A DNA stretch of 64,000 nucleotides from Microcystis aeruginosa LEGE 91341 (GTDB lineage Bacteria > Cyanobacteriota > Cyanobacteriia > Cyanobacteriales > Microcystaceae): positions 1 through 64,000 of the forward strand of contig NZ_JADEXY010000002.1 of assembly GCF_015206885.1 (NCBI RefSeq). The letters run 5' to 3'. The notes beneath the pieces were generated by a model. It was not told where the DNA came from. It made no database searches and worked only from the letters and a program-made list of their open reading frames with translations. How positions within the stretch are numbered: the stretch's first letter is position 1; each line of letters begins with the position of its first letter. The position numbers were made by a program, and so were the translations under genes. This document shows, in pieces, positions 24,601-31,842 of this stretch.

Positions 24601-25202
24601 AGAAATTGGAAGCTTTAGAACCTGTGAATATGTTAGCTTTAGAAGAATACCAAAAAACTAAAGAGAGATTAGATGAACTATCAGAAAAACTGCAAACTCT
24701 AGAAGGAGAAAGAACCGAACTACTTTTGCGGATAGAAAACTTTACCACCCTCAGATTTAATGCTTTTCAGGAAGCATTTACTGCCGTTAACGAAAACTTT
24801 AAAACCATATTTGCAACCCTGTCCGATGGTGATGGTTACTTACAACTAGAAGACGAAAATGACCCCTTTAATGGTGGCTTAAATCTGGTGGCCCATCCGA
24901 AAGGAAAACCCGTACAGCGATTAAGTTCCATGTCTGGGGGTGAGAAATCTTTAACCGCTTTAAGCTTTATTTTTTCCCTACAAAGATATCGTCCTTCTCC
25001 CTTTTATGCCTTTGATGAAGTAGATATGTTTTTAGATGGGGCCAATGTAGAAAAATTGGCTAAAATGATTCAAAAACAAGCCCAACAAGCGCAGTTTATT
25101 GTCGTTAGTTTGCGTCGGCCGATGATTGAAGCTTCCGAAAGAACCATTGGTGTCACCCAAGCGCGGGGAACCCATACACAGGTACTAGGAATTAAAGTGT
25201 AG
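21672..25202 (+). CDS. smc: Chromosome segregation protein SMC
   Basis: The 1176-residue protein has the canonical SMC plan. An N-terminal ATPase half carries the P-loop GPNGSGKSN (32-40). Long coiled coils flank a hinge (about 510-670, IAAGGRLGHVVVQDD and GGSQPTRSG). The C-terminal half has the ABC signature LSSMSGGEKSL (about 1083) and Walker B FYAFDEVDMFLD (about 1110). It condenses and segregates the chromosome together with ScpA and ScpB, which are not in this window. The ATG at 21672 (MVYIKKVELSHFKSF) is preferred over the TTG four codons upstream. Length is normal. Confidence 0.96.
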   Translation: MVYIKKVELSHFKSFGGTTPIPFLPGFTVVSGPNGSGKSNILDALLFCLGLATSKGMRAERLPDLVNHSYNSQRHSSEASVSVTFDIADIPDATDRDWTVSRRLKVAKGGSYTSTYYINGETCTVSELHDQLNRLRIYPEGYNVVLQGDVTRIISMNAKERREIIDELAGVAEFDRKIEKTKENIDSVKEREERCQIIATELQKSLEKLALDRIKAEKYQKLKAQVQEKQQWEIVLHWQNLQQRCQQVQGQIQAGEREKQVLTETIANLSEQIAQNSQELEKLNQQVKAFGEDEHLSLTSRLASQQAKRQQQQQRQKELENLEKESQAQKTRLSEEINRYNLELNQITAEKSRLETEILPSLLRTTQTARETLETHRLQASSLAEASEAWVKEQSDLSRNITRLQEQLNPYRSQRAQLTERCDRLQTNIVEAGQRLQELEQVISTKTEESQEILQKINQAEPDIQNLAQKLTIAEQNHVISQDTQKRLLKEQRDKQRELDKLEATKQAQQEAQGTYATQILLQSDLPGICGLVAQLGEVEERYQIALEIAAGGRLGHVVVQDDSVAAAGIALLKQRRIGRATFLPLNKIRPPRPQDISSLRHARGYLDLAVNLVKFQSQYREVFNYIFGSTVVFEDIDSARYYINQYRIVTLDGELLEMTGAMTGGSQPTRSGLRFGKISAKESSEAESLRERLAEIDRILTRNEEKITQVNHLISQLTQQLTETRQSHRENQLSLQQLNKDLQRLTTEKEDLTRQLSGQQEEITISRQRLEVLTREIPELELSLQQEQEKLTALEANHTHSEWQQVQGIIRAQELQLQTQENHLATVREQLKDLQNQQIRLEEKSQESADRITEIEKIITDAVNQRNIGNLEIEKLDHNILEINQALQQLSRQLGETKQKRDQLETVLRQQQNQQQQAIWQSEKLVNNQEERQALLTTLQTEISQLESDLPNPLPEIPESERDFEKIQSDIRQLQKKLEALEPVNMLALEEYQKTKERLDELSEKLQTLEGERTELLLRIENFTTLRFNAFQEAFTAVNENFKTIFATLSDGDGYLQLEDENDPFNGGLNLVAHPKGKPVQRLSSMSGGEKSLTALSFIFSLQRYRPSPFYAFDEVDMFLDGANVEKLAKMIQKQAQQAQFIVVSLRRPMIEASERTIGVTQARGTHTQVLGIKV

Positions 25203-25286
25203 GAAAAAATTATCCTCCCATATCCTTGTCTAGTTTAGATCACTTGGGAAATTTAGATACTTAACGGCTTAAATAGTTAAGACGAA

Positions 25287-25514
25287 CTAAAAAAAATATT
25301 CAATTATCATCTTTATTTTTAAGCCTAGCAGAGAGCTACGATGTTCTCGATATTTAGCTTCTAGAATATCTTTTACCTTTTTTACCCAGTCGATTTCTTG
25401 ACACTTGACAGTATCATCAGTAATATCTTCATATCTCTTTTTTAATCTAGGGAAAAGCCATCGAATATCATGATATTTTTTGTCCGCAATTAAAACAATA
25501 AAACCTGCAAACAC
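25287..25514 (-). pseudogene. Fragment of an unrecognised protein, 5' end lost next to an insertion
   Basis: The 75-codon frame reads like a real basic, helical protein end (HDIRWLFPRLKKRYEDI, KVKDILEAKYREHRSSLL), but no family is recognised. It opens at a GTG with no ribosome site, a few bases from the boundary of the transposon wreck at about 25520. I infer that its front was removed when the transposon inserted. It could also be a chance frame. Confidence 0.35.
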
Positions 25515-25637
25515 AGAAGTGTTGAACGTTGAGAAAAGTCAGACAAAAAATGCTATTATAGATAGAATCTAGACAACTTATTACTCTCATAATAGGGAGT
25601 TTGCCCTGATGACGAATTTCTCAAAACTCATAAAATA

Positions 25638-25735
25638 TAGCAAAGATCGGGGTGGTTAGGACAATCAATCGCTGAAACCCTTGACCGATAAGAGTTTGAA
25701 AATTGAAAGCGTCCTAAATAACCCATTTTTTGCTA
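25638..25735. mobile_element. 98-bp MITE, copy 1
   Basis: The element runs TAGCAAAGATCGGGG...CATTTTTTGCTA, flanked by TA on both sides (25636-25637, 25736-25737). Terminal inverted repeats of about 25 bases are imperfect (TAGCAAA perfect, then GGG and TTAGGAC shared). TA duplication suggests mobilisation by an IS630/Tc1-type transposase. It is identical to copy 2. Confidence 0.9.
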
Positions 25736-26426
25736 TAGCTTCTCAAACCACTGCCTAAAAATGACTACCCCGCTTTAGACACTTTTACATTTTTGTCCTG
25801 TTGGATTGGTTTTGCTTTAGATAAAAGCATCGTCAGTATGAGGGACTTATGCAGTCGAATGGTACTGCAAGGAATTAATGTAAATCTATCCACATTTTCT
25901 CAGGCAAGCAAAATTAGAGAAACAAGTCCGTTTGAGAAAGTCATTGTCGAATTAAATAAGCGTTTAGTTGCCAAAAAAGGAATAGAGAATGCGCGAGCTT
26001 TATTTCCTATTGACTCAACAATAATTAGCTTAACCAGTAAACTACTATGGTCCCAGGGATGGCATCAAGTAAAACTATTCTCTGGTCTGAATAGTATCAC
26101 AACAGAGGTGGTCGGAATCCTCATCCATTTTGGTCAAGGTCATGACTCAAAAGAAGGAGGAAAAACGATAGAAGCAATTCCTGTAAATGGAGTTGGCCTA
26201 ATGGATAGAGGATTTACTTCTAATCAAAAAATTACCGAATTATTAGAGAGTAGTGACCAGCATTTTGTCTTGAGAGTGAAAAATAATATTAGCCTAGATA
26301 TTCTCGAAAATTGCAAGTGTAAACTCGGAAAAGATAAAAGAAAAATAGAAGTAAGAGTAGTCGCTTTTTGCGACCTAGAAAGTCAAACATAAAACATAAT
26401 TTCGGCTGGCGACAGATTTACTTCTA

Positions 26427-26524
26427 TAGCAAAGATCGGGGTGGTTAGGACAATCAATCGCTGAAACCCTTGACCGATAAGAGTTTGAAAATTGAAAGCG
26501 TCCTAAATAACCCATTTTTTGCTA
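26427..26524. mobile_element. 98-bp MITE, copy 2
   Basis: Identical over all 98 bases to 25638-25735 and in the same orientation, with TA target duplications at 26425-26426 and 26525-26526. It splits the 3' third of the transposase gene. Confidence 0.9.
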
Positions 26525-26886
26525 TAGAAGGAGAAGGAGCAGTTAGCAATGAAGAAGTGGCCAAAATTTACATCCAAAGATGGCAAATAGAACTGCTGTG
26601 GAAATTTTTAAAAATGCGTCTAAAGTTGGATAATCTAATCACTAAAAACGAGAACGGAATCCGCCTACAGCTCTATAGATGCATTATCGCTTATCTGATT
26701 CTACAGCTAATAGATATTGAAGAAGGATTTGGGAAAAGCTTATTAGACAAACTGCGCTATTTACAGAGTTTCATGTGTCAACATATTAGCTATGTGCACT
26801 GGTTCCAGAGGATTGTCTATTCAACTTAAAATTTGATGTTATAGGGGTATTATGCTTGTCAATGTAAAGTTTTATTACAGGATTCA

Positions 26887-27189
26887 ACGTTTCTGCATCT
26901 TGTATTACATAATCCAATCGCTCCGGGGGATAGTCGGGGTTGAGGGGAACATAGGCGCATCCGGCTTTCAGAATAGCCAAAAGCGCTGTCACCATTTCCG
27001 GGGAACGTTCAACAGATAAGCCAACAAGACTTTCCGATTTTAGCCCACATTTTTGTAAATAATGGGCCAGTTGATTGGCTTTTTGATTTAAGCTTTCATA
27101 GCTAATTGGCCAGTTTTCCCAATCAGCGCCATAGCTTCAGGGGTGCGTTGTACCGGCTGTTCAAATAATTGATGAATAGATTGAGTCAT
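26887..27189 (-). pseudogene. Relic of an NRPS adenylation domain (N-terminal part)
   Basis: Read on the minus strand with one frameshift, this gives MTQSIHQLFEQPVQRTPEAM, then WPISYESLNQKANQLAHYL, GLKSESLVGLSVERSPEMV, and ALLAILKAGCAYVPLNPDYP ending at YVIQDAET. These are the A1-A2 core motifs of a nonribosomal peptide synthetase adenylation domain. The frameshift lies near 27120-27130, and the gene is cut at about 26887 by the transposon region, so core motifs A3 onward are gone. The ATG at 27187-27189 looks like a true gene start, meaning the parent NRPS began with an adenylation domain. Confidence 0.85.
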
Positions 27190-27238
27190 TGAACCTAATT
27201 TGAACTCAAGGATCATAGTTGGTTTAATTTGCTTGATC

Positions 27239-27520
27239 CTATTTTCCAAAGCGACGCTCGCGATTTTGAAACCAGTGGATAGCTTCTTCAATATCTGCCG
27301 GAGTTAGATCGGGAAAGAAGGTATTTGTAAAGTAGAGTTCACTATAGCGTTTTTCAGTCTGATGAGGTACAAAAGTTATGGGTTTTAGGCAAAAGGGAAG
27401 AAAAATAGGCGTACCTCACTAGCTTAGGAAACGCTATATAGCCAAATAAGGCGATGTCATCCTGAAAGTTTTTGTCTAGAATTTTCTGGTTCTGTTGTTT
27501 TAATATTCTCGATAATCACG
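27239..27520 (-). pseudogene. Small unrecognised gene interrupted by a MITE
   Basis: On the minus strand, joining the flanks of the MITE at 27345-27436 with one TA gives one frame. It reads KNFQDDIALFGYSELYF, then [19 protein letters not shown], and stops at 27239-27241. Upstream of about 27520 the frame meets a stop, so the true start is unclear. It ends 50 bases before the NRPS relic start, as if the two were once adjacent genes. I recognise no family. Confidence 0.4.
27345..27436. mobile_element. TATAGCG-type MITE, copy 1 (92 bp)
   Basis: The element begins TAGCGTTTTTCAGTCTG and ends TTAGGAAACGCTA, with TA duplications at 27343-27344 and 27437-27438. Related copies lie at 41498-41596 and 56757-56869, differing by small internal length changes (CAAAGGGCAAGAGG stretch). 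It interrupts the small frame at 27239-27520. Confidence 0.85.
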
Positions 27521-27665
27521 ATGTTTTGACTTGTTTAAATAGAGCAGAGAAGCTTTAATATTTAGCCTTTGACAGACAAGAGCAAAGTCAGCTTTTAGGC
27601 AAAGGGAGACAGATCTACCCCTATCCCTAGGAACATAAAAGTGCGATGTCAAAAAATAATTGTAA

Positions 27666-28247
27666 TTATATCAAACCGGGGACTTTCCGATAGATAGAAG
27701 CGATCGATCCCCGGAATCCTACACTGGTAAATTCTACCTCATCTCCCGCTTCATAGATCTGTTCTTGCCAAACTCCCGAATCCTCGCGACGGTGACATTC
27801 AATTTTCATCTCGTTTTGATGAATAAGAATGTATTCTTTTAAGGTGGGACAGGTTTGATAATCGCTAAATTTATCACCCCTATCAAAGGATTCCGTCGAT
27901 TTCGATAATACTTCAATAATCAGAACGGGATAAAGAATAAAATCATCAGTATTGTTAATCTCTCTCTCGTCACAAACCACGGCAATATCGGGATAATAAT
28001 AACAATTTGCCTCCTCTAACCGGACTTTGATATCGGAAGTGAGAACAAGACAGGGACTATCATCGAGATGGATACTCAATAAAGTGGCTAGATTTGTATT
28101 TAAGACAATATGGGGCTTTTTTGCGCCTACCATCGCATAAATCCGTCCTTTTCGGTACTCGTGCTTGATCGGACTGACTCTTTCCCCTTCTAGATACACT
28201 TCTGGAGAGACATAAAAAAAATTAGGATTCGTCACCATCGTCCCCAT
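27666..28247 (-). CDS. Uma2-family (DUF820) putative endonuclease
   Basis: The 193-residue protein has the Uma2 pattern: SPEVYLEGERVSPIKHEYRKGRIYAM, CLVLTSDIKVRLEEANCYYYPDIAVVCD with the PD-(D/E)XK-like PDI, LIIEVLSKSTESFDRGDKFSDYQ, and LKEYILIHQN. This restriction-endonuclease-like family is very abundant in cyanobacteria; its members' biological role is unclear. It starts at ATG 28245-28247, with a second possible ATG three codons on. It is intact and divergent from ileS. Confidence 0.88.
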   Translation of the reverse strand: MGTMVTNPNFFYVSPEVYLEGERVSPIKHEYRKGRIYAMVGAKKPHIVLNTNLATLLSIHLDDSPCLVLTSDIKVRLEEANCYYYPDIAVVCDEREINNTDDFILYPVLIIEVLSKSTESFDRGDKFSDYQTCPTLKEYILIHQNEMKIECHRREDSGVWQEQIYEAGDEVEFTSVGFRGSIASIYRKVPGLI

Positions 28248-28447
28248 GCTCCCTATCCTCGAATAACTGAATTATAGCCTTTGGGAATCATCGCTCTTGG
28301 ACTCAATCTCGCTAGACTTATAGATCATTGATTGTCACTTGTAATATTTGTATTACAGTTATGTGACAGAATGGAGATAACGACTCTCAAAGGGACGTTA
28401 TTTAGGAATGAATCCCGAAAACGATTGATATCCATAGGTTTGCCAGA

Positions 28448-31306
28448 ATGTCCAACGCTAAAAGTTACAAAGATACCGTTAATTTGCCTCAAACTGACTT
28501 TGATATGCGAGCAAATGCCAGCAAACGTGAGCCAGAAATCCAGAAATTCTGGCAAGATGAGCAAATATACGAGAAATTAGCGCAAAATAACCCCAAAGAA
28601 TTATTTATTCTCCACGATGGTCCTCCCTACGCTAACGGGTCCCTGCATATCGGTCATGCTTTAAATAAAATTCTCAAAGACATTATCAATAAATATAAAC
28701 TGCTGCAAGGCTACAAAGTGCGCTATGTGCCGGGTTGGGATTGTCACGGGTTGCCGATCGAACTAAAGGTTTTACAAAGTCTCAAAAGCTCGGAAAAAGA
28801 GGGTCTAACCCCTTTAAAATTACGTCAGAAAGCCCATGATTTTGCCCTTCAAACGCAAAAAGAACAGTGTGAAGGTTTCAAAAGGTATGGAGTCTGGGGA
28901 GACTGGGAAAATCCCTATTTAACCCTAAAACCTGAATACGAGGCCGCTCAAATTGCCGTATTCGGAAAAATGGCCCTGAAAGGTTATATTTATCGGGGAC
29001 TAAAACCAGTTCACTGGAGTCCTAGTTCTCAAACCGCTTTAGCTGAGGCCGAATTAGAATATCCCGAAGGTCACACTTCCAGGAGTGTCTATGTTGCTTT
29101 CCCAATTACGTCAGTTTCGACCCCGGTTTTAACGCCATTTTTGCCTAATTTATCCGTGGCTATCTGGACGACTACCCCCTGGACTTTACCCGGGAATTTG
29201 GCCGTCGCATTAAACCCAGAATTAAACTATTCAGTGGTGGAAACTAGCGAGTCTAATTATCTAATCGTAGCGACGGATTTAGTCGAAAAATTAGCCGACA
29301 CTTTTAACACAACTTTGACTATTAAAGCAACGGTTAAAGGTCTGGAATTAGAACATACTAAATATCGTCATCCTTTGTTTGACAGAGAAAGTGCGATTCT
29401 CATCGGTGGGGATTATGTCACCACTGATTCCGGCACCGGATTAGTTCATACGGCCCCTGGCCATGGTCAGGAGGATTATATCGTCGGCCAACGTTACGGG
29501 TTACCGATACTTTCTCCTGTGGATGATAAGGGAAATTTCACCGCAGAAGCGGGACAATTTGCGGGTTTAAATGTCTTGAAAGATGCTAATGAAGCAATAA
29601 TTTTAGCACTGACAGAAAAGGGTGCCTTACTCAAAGAAGAAGCATATCAGCATAAATATCCCTACGATTGGAGAACCAAAAAACCGACAATTTTCCGCGC
29701 AACAGAACAATGGTTTGCTTCCGTGGAAGGATTCCGGGAATTAGCTTTAGAAGCAATTGATTCGGTGCGTTGGATTCCCGCAACGGGTAAGAACCGTATT
29801 ACTTCTATGGTTAGTGAAAGAAGCGATTGGTGTATCTCTCGTCAGCGCAGTTGGGGGGTTCCTATTCCTGTTTTTTATGACGAAGAAACGAATGAACCTC
29901 TGTTAACCGAGGAGACGATTAATCACGTTCAAGCTATCTTCGCAGTCAAGGGTTCTAACGCTTGGTGGGAGTTATCCGTAGAGGAATTGTTACCTCCCAG
30001 TTATCGCGACAATGGTCGCAGTTATCGCAAGGGAATGGATACTATGGATGTGTGGTTTGATTCTGGTTCTAGTTGGAATGCGGTGGCTAATGCTCGACCA
30101 GAATTAAGTTATCCTGCGGATATGTATCTAGAAGGATCGGATCAGCATCGGGGATGGTTTCAATCGAGTTTATTAACCAGTGTCGCTGCTAATGGTATTG
30201 CTCCCTATAAAACGGTGTTAACTCACGGTTTTGTTTTGGATGAACAGGGACGAAAAATGAGTAAATCTCTGGGTAATGTCATCGATCCCAATGTGATCAT
30301 TAATGGGGGTAAAGACCAGAAAAAAGAACCCGCTTATGGGGTGGATGTGATTCGGTTATGGGTGTCCTCGGTGGACTATACCAATGATGTGAATATCGGT
30401 CAAAATATTCTTAAACAGTTGGTAGATATCCGTAATAAAATCCGTAACACTGCCAGGTTTTTACTGGGGAGTTTAAATGATTTTGATCCCGTTAAAGATG
30501 CGGTAGCTTATGATGATCTACCAGAGATCGATCGCTATATGTTACATCGTATCTCGGAGGTGTTTACGGAAGTTACGGCAGCTTTTGAAAGTTTCCAATT
30601 TTTCCGCTTTTTCCAGACGGTACAGAATTTTTGTGTTGTCGATTTATCTAACTTTTATATCGACATCGCTAAGGATCGTTTATACATTTCTGATCCTAAT
30701 TCTTTCCGTCGTCGCAGTTGTCAAACAGTCTATGCTATTGCTTTAGAAAATCTTGCTAAAGCGATCGCTCCTGTCCTGTCTCATCTAGCGGAAGATATCT
30801 GGCAATTTCTCCCCTACAAAACTCCTTATTTATCAGTATTTGAGTCAGGATGGCTAAACATCGATCCTGCTTGGAATAATCGCGAATTGGCCGATAAATG
30901 GTCCAAATTCCGGCAGCTACGCACCGAAGTTAATAAGGTGATGGAAACTGCCAGAAATGATAAAGCGATCGGTGCTTCTTTAGAGGCAAAAGTTTTACTT
31001 TATGTTCCCGATGAAACCTTACAACAGGAGTTAGAATTATTCAACAATTGTGATAGTTTAACGGGGAATAAAGTCGATGAATTGCGTTATCTATTTCTCT
31101 CTTCTCAAGTGGAATTAGTTAGTGATATTAGCGCGATTCAAACTGCAGAATATAAGGGAGAATCGGACTTTGTTTCGGTGGGAATTGTCAAAGCAGACGG
31201 CGAAAAATGCGATCGCTGTTGGAATTATTCCACTCAAGTGGGAAAATTTGCCGATGATCCCACTATTTGCGAGCGCTGTAATGCCGCTTTAAAAGGAGAG
31301 TTCTAA
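28448..31306 (+). CDS. ileS: Isoleucyl-tRNA synthetase
   Basis: The 952-residue class I synthetase charges tRNA-Ile. It shows GPPYANGSLHIGHALNK (HIGH at 67-70), the editing domain with TTTPWTLPGNLAVA, the WDCHGLPIE motif, KMSKSLGN near 603, and a C-terminal zinc finger (CDRCWNYS...CERCNAAL). Length and domain order are normal for the bacterial short-type enzyme. ATG start at 28448. A perfect 14-base-pair terminator hairpin follows at 31317-31348. Confidence 0.97.
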   Translation: MSNAKSYKDTVNLPQTDFDMRANASKREPEIQKFWQDEQIYEKLAQNNPKELFILHDGPPYANGSLHIGHALNKILKDIINKYKLLQGYKVRYVPGWDCHGLPIELKVLQSLKSSEKEGLTPLKLRQKAHDFALQTQKEQCEGFKRYGVWGDWENPYLTLKPEYEAAQIAVFGKMALKGYIYRGLKPVHWSPSSQTALAEAELEYPEGHTSRSVYVAFPITSVSTPVLTPFLPNLSVAIWTTTPWTLPGNLAVALNPELNYSVVETSESNYLIVATDLVEKLADTFNTTLTIKATVKGLELEHTKYRHPLFDRESAILIGGDYVTTDSGTGLVHTAPGHGQEDYIVGQRYGLPILSPVDDKGNFTAEAGQFAGLNVLKDANEAIILALTEKGALLKEEAYQHKYPYDWRTKKPTIFRATEQWFASVEGFRELALEAIDSVRWIPATGKNRITSMVSERSDWCISRQRSWGVPIPVFYDEETNEPLLTEETINHVQAIFAVKGSNAWWELSVEELLPPSYRDNGRSYRKGMDTMDVWFDSGSSWNAVANARPELSYPADMYLEGSDQHRGWFQSSLLTSVAANGIAPYKTVLTHGFVLDEQGRKMSKSLGNVIDPNVIINGGKDQKKEPAYGVDVIRLWVSSVDYTNDVNIGQNILKQLVDIRNKIRNTARFLLGSLNDFDPVKDAVAYDDLPEIDRYMLHRISEVFTEVTAAFESFQFFRFFQTVQNFCVVDLSNFYIDIAKDRLYISDPNSFRRRSCQTVYAIALENLAKAIAPVLSHLAEDIWQFLPYKTPYLSVFESGWLNIDPAWNNRELADKWSKFRQLRTEVNKVMETARNDKAIGASLEAKVLLYVPDETLQQELELFNNCDSLTGNKVDELRYLFLSSQVELVSDISAIQTAEYKGESDFVSVGIVKADGEKCDRCWNYSTQVGKFADDPTICERCNAALKGEF

Positions 31307-31316
31307 GCTAAACTAA

Positions 31317-31352
31317 AAGGGTGCTTTATTGTCGAATAAAGTACCCTTGTTT
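31317..31352 (+). terminator. Terminator after ileS
   Basis: AAGGGTGCTTTATT (31317-31330) pairs with AATAAAGTACCCTT (31335-31348) around a GTCG tetraloop, with one G-T pair; GTTTAAT follows. Confidence 0.85.
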
Positions 31353-31409
31353 AATCCTCAGCTAAAAACTTATTCACAGGTATTAACTCTAGGGAATAGA
31401 TAATTAGGG

Positions 31410-31832
31410 ATGGAAGATTACCAATCAGCTTTTTTACAACGTCATCAAGATACAGAAATACTTTGTAAATCTAATAGGAAAATAGCTGCTATGCACTTTG
31501 GAGGTATTACGATCGAATGTTTGCTGAAATCTATGATCTTAGCTTCGGTATCCAGTCAAGAATGGAAAACTGATTCCCATAACCCCGGACATACCATAAC
31601 TAATCCAGGTCACAGTTTTACAGCTGCTCTAAAAAGTAATAATCGTCTCTATTCGAGAGTTCAAAATTGTCCAGAGGTGATAAAATGGATTAATATAGTA
31701 GAAAACCCTAGTCAAAATTTTATAAATATGCGTTATTCCAGCGGTGAACCGAATGACGATAAATACAAAGAGTGGTTATCAGCTTATACAGGTCTGAAAA
31801 GATGGCTTCAGAAACAAGCTACTCAACTTTAA
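31410..31832 (+). CDS. HEPN-like small protein
   Basis: The 140-residue helical protein has a pattern seen in HEPN-fold proteins: MHFGGITIECLLKSMI near 30-45, PGHSFTAAL (H-x-L turn), NMRYSSGE and a final helix EWLSAYTGLKRWLQK. HEPN proteins are often RNases or partners in defence and TA systems. An Arg-x5-His (RKIAAMH) is visible, but I cannot say it is catalytic. It is followed 10 bases later by the ATPase gene, with AAGGAGAT as its ribosome site, so the two form an operon. Confidence 0.55.
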   Translation: MEDYQSAFLQRHQDTEILCKSNRKIAAMHFGGITIECLLKSMILASVSSQEWKTDSHNPGHTITNPGHSFTAALKSNNRLYSRVQNCPEVIKWINIVENPSQNFINMRYSSGEPNDDKYKEWLSAYTGLKRWLQKQATQL

Positions 31833-31842
31833 GGAGATAGTT

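Larger units (their letters stand above)
25609..26829 (+). pseudogene. IS4-type transposase gene broken by two MITE insertions
   Basis: The gene starts MTNFSKLIK at 25609 and ends HWFQRIVYST at 26829. It has a DDE-type core (ALFPIDSTIISL; DRGFTSNQKI; IYIQRWQIELLWKFLKMRL, the YREK-like region of IS4). It is interrupted at 25638-25735 and 26427-26524 by the same 98-bp MITE. There is also a frameshift before the second insertion and a TAG at codon 10 when the first insert is removed on paper. Removing the second MITE with one TA restores CTT-CTA-GAA, fitting the conserved LLEGEG. No functional transposase can be made. Confidence 0.85.
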
